From: Chitinophagaceae bacterium
GTDB taxonomy: Bacteria; Bacteroidota; Bacteroidia; Chitinophagales; Chitinophagaceae
NCBI GenBank assembly: GCA_030151745.1
Contig: JASLDA010000232.1
Location: 1-11,347, forward strand
Length of the DNA: 11,347 nucleotides
Reading direction: 5' to 3'
The translations under genes were made by a program, and so were the position numbers. The notes below the pieces were generated by a model. That model worked only from the letters and a program-made list of their open reading frames with translations, was not told the DNA's origin and ran no database searches. Below are positions 1 to 6,252 of this stretch, one piece after another (the first letter of the stretch is position 1; each line of letters starts with the position of its first letter).

Positions 1-21
1 CCCGCTCCGGCGGGATGTTTT
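1..21 (+). terminator. Possible tail of an upstream terminator hairpin
   Basis: Bases 1-5 (cccgc) pair with 10-14 (gcggg) around a 4-nt TCCG loop, and a short T run (18-21) follows. The window starts inside or at the foot of this structure, so the full stem length cannot be seen. It would end a gene lying left of the window. Inference from structure only. Confidence 0.35.
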
Positions 22-45
22 GCGTCCGGGCCCTTGCAGGCGGCG

Positions 46-53
46 TAATTTTG
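46..53 (+). promoter_or_regulatory. -7 promoter element of the DUF2480 gene
   Basis: TAATTTTG is a full match to the Bacteroidota -7 consensus TAnnTTTG. It ends 4 nt before the ATG at 58, so transcription should start on or next to the start codon, giving a leaderless mRNA. A TTG at 20-22, 23 nt upstream, could serve as the -33 element. There is no ribosome binding site. Confidence 0.6.
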
Positions 54-57
54 CATT

Positions 58-600
58 ATGTCGATACAAGCGGATTTGAACGGTGCCGGTCCTATCCGGA
101 ACAAGGTGGCGGAAAGCGGCATCCTGACCCTGGACCTGAGCCCCTTCGTGCCGGCGGCGGAGACGCTTGCCGTCTTCGATCTGAAACAGTTCCTTTTCAT
201 GGAGCTGCTGCTGCGCGAGAAGGATTACCGGGCCGCGCTGCAAGCCTTCGACTTCAGCGAATATGCCGGCAAGCACGTAGGTATAGTATGCACCAGCGAC
301 GCCATCATTCCGGTCTGGGCCTATATGCTGGCCGCCAGCTACCTGCAGCCTGTGGCTGCTTCCGTGCACACGGGCGGCACCGGCGAGCTCAGCGACCTGG
401 TGATCACCGCCGGCATTGCAACGCTGGATATCACCGGCTATGCCGGGGCCCGGGTAGTGCTTAAAGGTTGCGGCGATACCCCTGTGCCCGCATCTGCTTA
501 TGTAGCCGCGAGCGCCCGCCTGCGCCCGGTGGTGAAGAGCCTGATGTATGGAGAGCCCTGCTCCACCGTGCCTATTTACAAGCAGCAGGTACAGAAGTAA
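58..600 (+). CDS. DUF2480 family protein
   Basis: This 180-residue soluble protein has no signal peptide or membrane segment. I recognise it as DUF2480, a family of unknown function found mainly in Bacteroidota. Conserved blocks visible are REKDYR (residues 53-58), CTSDAIIPVWAYML (78-91), VLKGCGDTPVPASAYV (134-149) and the C-terminal SLMYGEPCSTVPIYK (161-175). The family is usually about 165-175 residues; the extra length here is a short non-conserved N-terminus. Cys78, Cys138 and Cys168 lie in conserved blocks, which suggests a metal- or thiol-related site, but that is inference and no reaction is known. The ATG at 58 is supported by the -7 box 4 nt upstream. It is a single gene, followed by a 117-nt gap before the L,D-transpeptidase start. 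Family assignment is firm; function is unknown. Confidence 0.9.
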   Translation: MSIQADLNGAGPIRNKVAESGILTLDLSPFVPAAETLAVFDLKQFLFMELLLREKDYRAALQAFDFSEYAGKHVGIVCTSDAIIPVWAYMLAASYLQPVAASVHTGGTGELSDLVITAGIATLDITGYAGARVVLKGCGDTPVPASAYVAASARLRPVVKSLMYGEPCSTVPIYKQQVQK

Positions 601-673
601 GCTTGTGAATTAACCTTGCAGTTGCAGAATCCGGAGCGGGTTATGCATAGATTTGGTGCCTTTTCAAGTGTTC

Positions 674-702
674 TGCGAAACTTTAAAACATTTAGTTTCG
701 CA
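674..702. promoter_or_regulatory. Inverted repeat / candidate operator upstream of the L,D-transpeptidase
   Basis: A perfect 9-bp inverted repeat, TGCGAAACT (674-682) and AGTTTCGCA (694-702), is separated by an AT-rich 11-nt spacer. The right arm overlaps TAGTTTCG (693-700), one mismatch from the TAnnTTTG -7 box, which ends 17 nt before the preferred ATG at 718. No T run follows it, so an operator for a dimeric regulator is more likely than a terminator. The regulator is unknown. Confidence 0.5.
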
Positions 703-717
703 AACCTTAAATATGTC

Positions 718-1413
718 ATGATCCTGATGCCGCTTTCCCGTATCCTGAGAGTTTCCTTTCTGACGATCCTGTTTTGCCTGCCGCTGTTGCTGACGGCGCA
801 GACCAGGCCCACGAATATCAAAGTCCTGAGCGAAACCGAAGACGGGCGCGGCAATACGATACGGATCGTGCAGTTCAACGAAGGCCTGATGAAGGTCACG
901 CAGACCATCATCGAGCCTAAAAAGCCGAAGGTGGGCGTCGTGGTGCCGATCCGCATGGATACGGCCCGCAAGGACTCCATAAGCATCGTGATATCGAAGA
1001 GCAGCTATGTGCTGGTGGTGAAATACCGGGGAAAGGCGATCCGGGTCTACAAGGCGACCTTCGGTCCCAACCCGATGCTGAATAAAAGCATGGAAGGCGA
1101 CCGGAACACGCCCGAGGGCATATTCCGGATAGCGTCCAAAAACGCGGCTTCGAAGTACAATAAGTTCCTGGGGCTGAATTACCCTAACGATTCCTCGTAT
1201 GCACGTTTCAACCGGCTGAAGGCCAATGGCGTATTGCCTGCTTCCGCGACGATCGGCGGGAATGTCGGCATTCACGGCATCTGGCCGGGCGGCGACGATC
1301 TTATCAAGCTCAGCATCGGCTGGACGGATGGCTGCATTGCGCTGGCGAATAAAGATATCGAGGACCTGTACAGCCTGATCAGCGTCGGCACCAAGGTCCT
1401 GATCCTGAAATAG
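718..1413 (+). CDS. Secreted L,D-transpeptidase (YkuD domain)
   Basis: The 231-residue product should be exported and cross-link peptidoglycan stem peptides (3-3 links) or attach proteins, using a catalytic cysteine. An N-terminal hydrophobic signal peptide ends near Leu-Thr-Ala-Gln (residues 24-28). A YkuD-type domain fills about residues 87-230 and holds GIHGIWPGG (His186) and GWTDGCIAL with the predicted nucleophile Cys206; together these form the usual His...S/T-x-G-C signature. The GDRNTPEGIF segment (127-136) is typical of the subgroup that includes E. coli YafK-like proteins. The frame is open back to a TTG at 616, but only ATG 718 (or 727) puts the signal peptide at the N-terminus, and the candidate promoter and operator sit at 674-702. 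No substrate-binding LysM or PG_binding domain is present. Family is sure; physiological role is inferred. Confidence 0.9.
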   Translation: MILMPLSRILRVSFLTILFCLPLLLTAQTRPTNIKVLSETEDGRGNTIRIVQFNEGLMKVTQTIIEPKKPKVGVVVPIRMDTARKDSISIVISKSSYVLVVKYRGKAIRVYKATFGPNPMLNKSMEGDRNTPEGIFRIASKNAASKYNKFLGLNYPNDSSYARFNRLKANGVLPASATIGGNVGIHGIWPGGDDLIKLSIGWTDGCIALANKDIEDLYSLISVGTKVLILK

Positions 1414-1483
1414 CCCGGATTACCGTAATCGCTGCGCCGGCGCTATTTATGGATAAATCCGGCGATGCTTGGGCCGGGCGCCC

Positions 1484-1491
1484 TATCTTTA
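1484..1491 (+). promoter_or_regulatory. -7-like element of the pRiA4b ORF-3-like gene
   Basis: TATCTTTA differs from TAnnTTTG only at the last base. Like the box of the DUF2480 gene it ends exactly 4 nt before the start codon (ATG 1496), again predicting a leaderless transcript. No clear -33 TTG at the usual spacing. Confidence 0.45.
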
Positions 1492-1495
1492 CTGC

Positions 1496-2050
1496 ATGTC
1501 CCTATACCGTTTCCGCGTTTATTGGGAGGAGGATGACCTGACCTACCGCGATATCGAAGTAGCTTCCACGCAGACGCTGATGGATTTTCACCAGGCTATT
1601 GTAAAGTCCTGGGATTTCGATGGCAAGCATACCGCCTCGTTTTTTGAGAGTAACGACCGTTGGGAACGCGGCCGGCGTTTCGCCTCCGATGTGCTCAGCA
1701 ACAAAAAGGACGCCCCTGCCCTTTCCATGATCAAGACGCCCGTTGCGGCCCTGATCAGCACGCCCAATCAGAAGTTCGTCTACGAATACGATCCCGCCCG
1801 TCAATGGAGCTTCCTGGTGGAGCTGATCGGCGTGAGCAAGGATGCAGATCCGCGCAAGACCTATCCGCTGATCATCCGCAAGGAAGGCGTGGCCCCGGCT
1901 CAATACGGCGCCAAGATGCTCCCGAACGATAAGATGCTCGAAGTGGAAGAAGCCTATGACCTCGGCGCAGAGGAAATGGCCGAAGGCTTCGGCAGCGAGG
2001 GAGAAGGAAGCAGTGAAGGCAGCGAGGAGCAATACCGGGACGAGGAGTAG
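1496..2050 (+). CDS. Plasmid pRiA4b ORF-3-like family protein
   Basis: The protein is 184 residues and cytoplasmic. It belongs to the pRiA4b ORF-3-like family (also labelled IS1096 passenger TnpR-like), whose function is not established. Family features seen are an N-terminal strand starting LYRFRVYWEE (residues 3-12), a helix with FHQAIVKSWDFD (31-42), the core FVYEYDPARQWSFLVEL (94-110) and the late APAQYGAK segment (133-140). The last 25 or so residues are very acidic and rich in Glu, Gly and Ser, hence probably disordered. In the core, the usual YDFGDxW is YDPARQW here, so the Gly-Asp pair is replaced. Despite the family name, no transposase, terminal repeat or plasmid gene is nearby. ATG 1496 is chosen because the -7-like box ends 4 nt upstream; an upstream in-frame alternative at 1469 would overlap that box. 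It lies 34-49 nt before miaA and may be co-transcribed with it. Confidence 0.82.
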   Translation: MSLYRFRVYWEEDDLTYRDIEVASTQTLMDFHQAIVKSWDFDGKHTASFFESNDRWERGRRFASDVLSNKKDAPALSMIKTPVAALISTPNQKFVYEYDPARQWSFLVELIGVSKDADPRKTYPLIIRKEGVAPAQYGAKMLPNDKMLEVEEAYDLGAEEMAEGFGSEGEGSSEGSEEQYRDEE

Positions 2051-2084
2051 TCGCTGAACGAGTATTTATTTGATTGCTGAATGA

Positions 2085-3017
2085 ATGTCCGGGGTCTGCA
2101 TGAGTATCGACGCTGAAAAAACATTGCTGGTCATTACAGGTCCGACGGCTTCCGGGAAAACCGGACTGGCGGTCGGGCTCGCTGAGTGGCTGAATACCTC
2201 GGTGATTTCCGCGGATTCCCGGCAGTGCTACCAGGGTATGGCTATCGGCACGGCCCAACCCTCCCTTGCCGAGCTGGCACGTGTCCCGCATCATTTCATT
2301 AACGCATATCCTGTTACGGAGCCGCTCAGCGCTGCGGCTTTCGAGCGCGAGGCCCTGCGGCACCTGGAGGAAATTTACGAAGATCGCGGGGCCGCGATCG
2401 TCTGCGGCGGCACCGGCCTGTATATCAAGGCGCTCTGCGAAGGGCTGGACGAGATGCCGGAAACCGACCCGGCCGTCGCTGCCCGGGTGGAAGCCGCCTA
2501 CCGGATCGGGGGGCTGAGCTGGCTGCAGGATACGCTGATGCGGGAGGATCCCCGCTTCGCCTCCAGCCATGAATGGCAGAATCCGGCCCGCCTGATGCGG
2601 GCGCTCAGCTTTTACCGCAGCAACGGGGAAAGTATCCTGGAATACCGCAGCGGGCAAAGGAAGCCGCGCCCCTTCCGGATCCTCAAGGTAGCGATCGATC
2701 TGCCCCGGGAGCTGCTCTACGAGCGCATCAACCAGCGCGTGGACCAGATGATGGAAGCGGGCCTGGAAGCCGAGGCGCGCGCCATGCTGCCTTTCCGCAA
2801 CTACAAAGCCCTGCATACGGTAGGCTATGCTGAAATGTTCGAGTATTTCGACGGGCATTGCAGTCTGGCGGCGGCCGTGGAAAAGATCCGCCAGCATACC
2901 CGCAATTATGCGAAGCGCCAGCTGACCTGGCTGCGCAAGGATCCTGAAATCCGCTGGATCAGCGGCGATCCTGCAGACTTCGAGGCCCAGGTTCGGCGCA
3001 TGCTGGCTGCGGGCTGA
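2085..3017 (+). CDS. miaA: tRNA dimethylallyltransferase MiaA
   Basis: MiaA transfers a dimethylallyl group from DMAPP to N6 of adenosine 37 in tRNAs that read codons starting with U, the first step towards ms2i6A; it is cytoplasmic. At 310 residues it has the usual length. Seen in order: the P-loop-like GPTASGKT (residues 19-26), SADSRQCYQGMAIGTAQPS (42-60) with the DSxQ motif, VPHHFI (67-72), GGTGLYIKAL (108-117), and near the C-terminus VGYAEMFEY and RNYAKRQLTWLRKD. The coordinate uses the first ATG; ATG 2100 would give 305 residues, starts closer to the P-loop as is typical, and has a weak G-rich stretch (2091-2094) before it, so either start is possible. No good -7 box was seen; it may be read from the gene upstream. 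It converges with the DUF1801 gene. Assignment is firm. Confidence 0.97.
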   Translation: MSGVCMSIDAEKTLLVITGPTASGKTGLAVGLAEWLNTSVISADSRQCYQGMAIGTAQPSLAELARVPHHFINAYPVTEPLSAAAFEREALRHLEEIYEDRGAAIVCGGTGLYIKALCEGLDEMPETDPAVAARVEAAYRIGGLSWLQDTLMREDPRFASSHEWQNPARLMRALSFYRSNGESILEYRSGQRKPRPFRILKVAIDLPRELLYERINQRVDQMMEAGLEAEARAMLPFRNYKALHTVGYAEMFEYFDGHCSLAAAVEKIRQHTRNYAKRQLTWLRKDPEIRWISGDPADFEAQVRRMLAAG

Positions 3018-3029
3018 AGCACCCATACC

Positions 3030-3046
3030 GGCAAGAGAACCTTGCC
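3030..3046. terminator. Small hairpin between convergent miaA and DUF1801 genes
   Basis: GGCAAG (3030-3035) pairs with CTTGCC (3041-3046) around a 5-nt loop, in the 60-bp gap between two stop codons. No T run flanks it on either strand, so it is at most a weak terminator. Confidence 0.3.
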
Positions 3047-3077
3047 CCACCCTGTCAGGATCCCGTCCCCAGCCGCG

Positions 3078-3452
3078 TCAACGTTTTTTGGACGCCGCTT
3101 TCGCCTTGTTTTCGGCCGCGCGGAACCTGGTGATCGCCTCTACCAGCTCCAGCGGCAGGGGGCGCCCGTTCGGGAAGCGGATGGCTCCTTTGGAGCTGGG
3201 GTAACTGCTGAGCTCGGCGCTGAAAGCCTTTATGCCCGAGGGCGCGGGATAGAAGCCGATATGCGCTTTGGCAGCGGCGAAATGAACCAGGTTGCCCTCC
3301 AGCCTGAAGGTCGGCATCCCGTAGCTGATGGCTTCGGTGGCGTCCGGTGCCGCTTTCGCAATGGTTTCCCGCATAGCCTTCAGGCGCAGGGCCGCTTCAC
3401 CGTCGAATCCGGCTATGTAGGAGTCGATATTCTCAGCCCTGGCAGCTTGCAT
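3078..3452 (-). CDS. DUF1801 (YdhG-like) family protein
   Basis: The protein has 124 residues and no signal or membrane segment. It matches the DUF1801/YdhG family, which adopts a frataxin-like fold; some members are annotated as putative iron chaperones, but a biochemical role is not established. Motifs seen are the N-terminal IDSYIAGFD (residues 9-17), ISYGMPTFR (42-50), AHIGFYPAPSG (63-73) and KGAIRFPNGRPLP (88-100), in the family's normal order. The C-terminus is a Lys/Ala-rich tail (about 114-124). Length is normal and nothing is truncated. It has its own -7-like box (3465-3472) and lies just downstream of a 26-bp inverted repeat that separates it from the M28 peptidase gene on the same strand. 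Family assignment is firm; function is not. Confidence 0.88.
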   Translation of the reverse strand: MQAARAENIDSYIAGFDGEAALRLKAMRETIAKAAPDATEAISYGMPTFRLEGNLVHFAAAKAHIGFYPAPSGIKAFSAELSSYPSSKGAIRFPNGRPLPLELVEAITRFRAAENKAKAASKKR

Positions 3453-3464
3453 AAACGGTTTTTC

Positions 3465-3472
3465 TAAAGTTA
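3465..3472 (-). promoter_or_regulatory. -7-like element of the DUF1801 gene
   Basis: On the minus strand this reads TAACTTTA, one base off TAnnTTTG. It ends 12 nt before the ATG of the DUF1801 gene and starts 6 bases after the foot of the 26-bp inverted repeat. Confidence 0.4.
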
Positions 3473-3478
3473 CGGGAA

Positions 3479-3535
3479 TTTCCCGGTGATCGAGGTGTCA
3501 CCTCCAGCAGAGGTGACACCTCGATCACCGGGAAA
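3479..3535. terminator. Perfect 26-bp inverted repeat, probable transcription terminator
   Basis: Bases 3479-3504 are the exact reverse complement of 3510-3535, leaving a 5-nt loop (cagca). The repeat starts 4 nt past the M28 peptidase stop codon on the minus strand. Its outer pairs are A:T (three on each side), but no longer T run follows, so it departs from a classical Rho-independent terminator. Its place suggests that it ends the M28 transcript and shields the DUF1801 promoter. Confidence 0.65.
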
Positions 3536-3538
3536 ACC

Positions 3539-4822
3539 TCAGTTGAGGCTGTGAATGAATTCTTCCAGCAGGGCCATTACTTTATCGATATTCGTCAGCT
3601 CAAGGCTCCTGGGCGTGTCGAAAATATCGTGGTAATAGCCTGGTCCGCCGTTGCTGTACACGAAGAAGGCCGGTACGCCCTTCTCCGAAAAATGGTAGTG
3701 ATCGCTGTTCGCAGCCTTGCCCCTGCTGCGTATCTGCGGCAGGTACTTTTTACTCCTATTGATGGCCTCAAGCTTCTCGAAGGCTGCCGGATACTCGGTT
3801 GCATTGACCACCGTCACGCCATCCGCTGCGTTTCCCATGATATCGAGGTTGAGCAGGAAGCGGGTTCTTTCCAGGGGAATAGCCGGGTGCTCGGTATAGT
3901 ACCGGCTGCCCAGCAAGCCGGCCTCCTCGCCGCTGAAGGCGATGAACAGCACGGAATACCGTTCGGGGCTTGCGGCAATACGCGCGGCCAGCTGCAGGAG
4001 CATCGCCGTTCCGCTGGCATTGTCGCTGGCGCCGGGGAAAGTCGCTTCCGAGCCCATCTTGCCCAGGTGATCGTAATGTGCGCTGATCACGATGAAGCTG
4101 TCGGGAACGGCGGTGCCCCGGACCATGCCCATCACGTTCGCATTTCGGTTTCTATTCTCCGGCAGCAGCTCGGCATGCACGTCGATGGTGGCCTTGCGCA
4201 GTTTTTTCGGCAATGCCGTGTCCTGGACATACAGCACCGTAGCCGGCAGCTGTTTCGTGGCCACGCTCCAGTTCATTTTGCCGTGCTGGGGCAGGATATA
4301 TGCGCCTTCCGGCAGCTCCTCAGGCAGCTGCTGCATGCGGATGCCGAGCAGCCGGCAGAGGGAATCTGCGCCGCGCAGCAGCACGACATTCCTCCCGTCG
4401 AGCCGGTTGCGGAGCGCCGTCCAGGCTGCCCGGTCGGGAAGCCCGCCGGCGTCGATGCTTTTGACCTTCTGCTTCGAGCCGTGATAGCTGGGACTGGCCG
4501 CGTCCACGAGAAATTCCGCGCCCGGCAGCAGGCTCTTTTTCCCGAATGCCAGGCTGACCGTATCCGGGAAGGTATTCACGGGGAAATAATAGTACTGGTA
4601 CCATCCGGAATCCGGCATTACAGGTCGCAGGCCGGCTTCCCGCATTTTGCGCATGATATGCATTGCCGCCCGCTCATGGCCTTTGGCGACATAACCTCGG
4701 CCCGACATCGCAGGGGCGCAGAGGCTGCTGATCTCATGCTTCAGGCTGCGCAGATTCTGCTGGGCTGAAAGCCCGTTGGAAAGAAGCGTACAGGTAAAAA
4801 TGCCAAGGGCGAAACGCCGCAT
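3539..4822 (-). CDS. Secreted M28 family zinc metallopeptidase
   Basis: This 427-residue exported peptidase of clan MH should remove N-terminal residues from peptides with two zinc ions; its substrate is unknown. A signal peptide (residues 1-20) ends in Leu-Ser-Ala before Gln-Gln. The peptidase domain covers about residues 225-425 and holds every expected metal and catalytic residue: SAHYDHLG (His249, Asp251), FPGASDNASG (Asp267), FSGEEAGLLGS (Glu299 as general base, Glu300 as ligand), NLDIMG (Asp327) and YYHDIFDT (His398). The stretch from about 85 to 220, inserted between the N-terminal helices and the catalytic part, fits the PA-like insert common in secreted M28 enzymes, but this is inferred from position. 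No C-terminal T9SS sorting domain is seen. It starts at ATG 4822 with a -7-like box 17 nt upstream and stops just before the 26-bp inverted repeat. Confidence 0.93.
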   Translation of the reverse strand: MRRFALGIFTCTLLSNGLSAQQNLRSLKHEISSLCAPAMSGRGYVAKGHERAAMHIMRKMREAGLRPVMPDSGWYQYYYFPVNTFPDTVSLAFGKKSLLPGAEFLVDAASPSYHGSKQKVKSIDAGGLPDRAAWTALRNRLDGRNVVLLRGADSLCRLLGIRMQQLPEELPEGAYILPQHGKMNWSVATKQLPATVLYVQDTALPKKLRKATIDVHAELLPENRNRNANVMGMVRGTAVPDSFIVISAHYDHLGKMGSEATFPGASDNASGTAMLLQLAARIAASPERYSVLFIAFSGEEAGLLGSRYYTEHPAIPLERTRFLLNLDIMGNAADGVTVVNATEYPAAFEKLEAINRSKKYLPQIRSRGKAANSDHYHFSEKGVPAFFVYSNGGPGYYHDIFDTPRSLELTNIDKVMALLEEFIHSLN

Positions 4823-4839
4823 AATCCGGGTTTAAAAAC

Positions 4840-4847
4840 TAAAAGTA
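4840..4847 (-). promoter_or_regulatory. -7-like element of the M28 peptidase gene
   Basis: The minus strand reads TACTTTTA, one base off TAnnTTTG, 17 nt before the ATG. An overlapping TAGTTTTT is an alternative box. The octamer TTTAGTTT here (4836-4843) also occurs upstream of the L,D-transpeptidase and lipoprotein genes. Confidence 0.4.
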
Positions 4848-4863
4848 CGCGCCGCTGCGGTGA

Positions 4864-4901
4864 CTATGGTCCGGCAATACCGAACGGCCGGCAATCCATA
4901 G
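4864..4901 (-). terminator. Imperfect hairpin after the ketoacyl synthase gene
   Basis: CTATGG (4864-4869) pairs with CCATAG (4896-4901), with inner CCGG/CCGG pairing and unpaired bases between; CCGGCAAT also occurs twice (4871-4878, 4888-4895). It lies directly after the ketoacyl synthase stop on the minus strand. No T run follows, so support is weak. Confidence 0.3.
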
Positions 4902-4903
4902 GA

Positions 4904-6124
4904 TCAGCTCCTGAATCGCCTGAGCACCAGGCTGGAGTTCGTGCCGCCGAAGCCGAAGGAGTTCGAAAGGAAGGTATCGAAGCTCCGGTCGATGCGGCTG
5001 GCGGCGATATTGATCTTGGCGCTGTGCTCATCCGGGTTCTCGAAGTTGATGTTCGGCGCGATGAAGCCGCCTTCCATCATCAGCATGGAATACACGATCT
5101 CGCTGGCCCCGGCCATCCAGCATTCGTGGCCGGTCATGCTCTTGGTGCTCGAAACGGGCACCCGGCTGCCGAACACTTCGAAGATCGCCTCTGCTTCCGT
5201 GCTGTCGCCGGCCGGAGTGGACGTCGCATGCGCATTGATATACTCGACCTCCGACGGGCCGACTCCGGCGTCCTTCAGGGCCCTGACGATGCTGCGGGCC
5301 TGGCCTTCGGCGCTGGGGTTCGATATATGCTGCCCGTTCGAGGAAAATCCGTAGCCCAGCACTTCGGCCAGTATCACGGCGCCGCGGGCCCGGGCGCTTT
5401 CGAGGCTTTCCAGGACGACGGTAGCGGCTCCGCCTCCCGGTACCAGGCCGTCGCGGTCCCGGTCGAAGGGCCGGGAGGCCGCCCTGGGCGCGGATTCGCG
5501 GGTGCTGAAAGTGCCCAGGGCATCGAAATTGGGCATGGAATAGATGTTCAGCTCCTGGGCTCCTCCGCAAATGATACGGTCCTGCAGGCCCTGCCTGATG
5601 AACATGTATCCCAGCCCGATAGCGTGGGAGCCCGAGGCGCAGGCCGCGCTGATGCTGAAGTTGATGCCGCGCAGCTTAAGGATGGTGGCAAGGTTCATCG
5701 TTACCGTGCTGTTGAGCACCTGGAAGACGGATCCCGAGCCCAGCAGCATCGTATCCTTCTTCTCACGGATAATGTCCATGCCCTCGATGACCGGCTGGGC
5801 GGAGCTGTCGTTCCCGTAGATGATGCCGGTCTCGTTATCGGCAATATAGGCCTCGTCCAGCCCGGCCTGGGCCAGGGCTTCCATCGTCGCGACGTACGCA
5901 TACTCAGCCTGCTCGGGCATCATGATGCGCGCCCGCCGGTCCAGCCTGCCTTTCAGCTGGGGCCGCGGCACGAAGCCCGTAAGGCCGGAGCGGTAGCCGA
6001 AAGCCTTGCGCACCGGATCGAGCACAATACCGGAGCGGCCCTGGTACAGGGACTGCCGCACTTCCTCCCGGTTTACGCCGAGCGACGAGTAAATACCTAA
6101 ACCGGTGATAACAACACGTGACAC
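4904..6124 (-). CDS. Beta-ketoacyl-ACP synthase, FabB-like
   Basis: The enzyme condenses an acyl chain on its active-site cysteine with malonyl-ACP, extending the chain by two carbons in fatty-acid or aryl-polyene/flexirubin-type synthesis. The 406-residue thiolase-fold protein keeps the full Cys-His-His set: SAACASGSHAIG (Cys162), NAHATSTPAGD (His299), and STKSMTGH (Lys328, His333), ending with NSFGFGGTNSS (388-398). The numbering matches E. coli FabB almost exactly. Two changes are notable: HATSTP replaces the common HGTSTP, and GHECWMAGASE (332-342) replaces the GHxxGAAG motif. The start is GTG (6124-6122): a -7-like box ends 4 nt upstream. No acyl carrier protein, dehydratase or reductase gene is adjacent, so whether it serves primary fatty-acid or pigment synthesis cannot be told. 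Family is certain; FabB-like status is likely. Confidence 0.93.
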   Translation of the reverse strand: MSRVVITGLGIYSSLGVNREEVRQSLYQGRSGIVLDPVRKAFGYRSGLTGFVPRPQLKGRLDRRARIMMPEQAEYAYVATMEALAQAGLDEAYIADNETGIIYGNDSSAQPVIEGMDIIREKKDTMLLGSGSVFQVLNSTVTMNLATILKLRGINFSISAACASGSHAIGLGYMFIRQGLQDRIICGGAQELNIYSMPNFDALGTFSTRESAPRAASRPFDRDRDGLVPGGGAATVVLESLESARARGAVILAEVLGYGFSSNGQHISNPSAEGQARSIVRALKDAGVGPSEVEYINAHATSTPAGDSTEAEAIFEVFGSRVPVSSTKSMTGHECWMAGASEIVYSMLMMEGGFIAPNINFENPDEHSAKINIAASRIDRSFDTFLSNSFGFGGTNSSLVLRRFRS

Positions 6125-6128
6125 GCTG

Positions 6129-6136
6129 CGAATTTA
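6129..6136 (-). promoter_or_regulatory. -7-like element of the ketoacyl synthase gene
   Basis: The minus strand reads TAAATTCG, one mismatch from TAnnTTTG, followed by 4 nt and then the GTG start. The same 4-nt spacing occurs in front of the DUF2480 and pRiA4b-like genes and supports the GTG as the true start. Confidence 0.4.
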
Positions 6137-6213
6137 GTCAACCCCCGCGCTCCGGGAGCACCGCGTTTCCTGAAGCCCGGGTCGGCAGGACACAGGACCT
6201 TTTCCTTCCGTAA

Positions 6214-6223
6214 GCCCCGGGGC
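6214..6223. repeat. Perfect 10-bp GC palindrome
   Basis: GCCCCGGGGC lies inside a wider imperfect inverted repeat, TTCCG (6206-6210) with CGGAA (6234-6238), in the 186-bp gap between the ketoacyl synthase start and the lipoprotein stop. It could be structural or a binding site; no function is assigned. Confidence 0.3.
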
Positions 6224-6252
6224 AAAGAGCCTGCGGAATCCCGCCGGCATCC

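Noticed and set aside
616..717. N-terminal extension of the L,D-transpeptidase from a TTG at 616
   Set aside because: It would bury the signal peptide behind 34 residues and run through the inverted repeat and candidate promoter at 674-702.
1496..2050. Mobile element suggested by the pRiA4b/IS1096-passenger family name
   Set aside because: No transposase, integrase, terminal inverted repeats or target duplications are visible nearby, and base composition is like that of its neighbours.
1872..3050. Long minus-strand open frame (392 codons) opposite miaA and the pRiA4b-like gene
   Set aside because: It mirrors real coding sequence in GC-rich DNA, its translation shows no recognisable domain, and the sense-strand MiaA motifs are unambiguous.
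3042..3467. Plus-strand open frame opposite the DUF1801 gene
   Set aside because: The minus-strand frame has the ISYGMPTF and KGAIRFPNGRPLP family motifs; the plus-strand frame has none.
3551..4768. Long plus-strand open frame (405 codons) opposite the M28 peptidase gene
   Set aside because: Same kind of GC-driven shadow; low-complexity His/Arg/Gln-rich translation and no start signal, while the M28 metal ligands on the other strand are complete.
5024..6100. Long plus-strand open frame (358 codons) opposite the ketoacyl synthase gene
   Set aside because: Shadow of the synthase gene; the translation resembles no known family.
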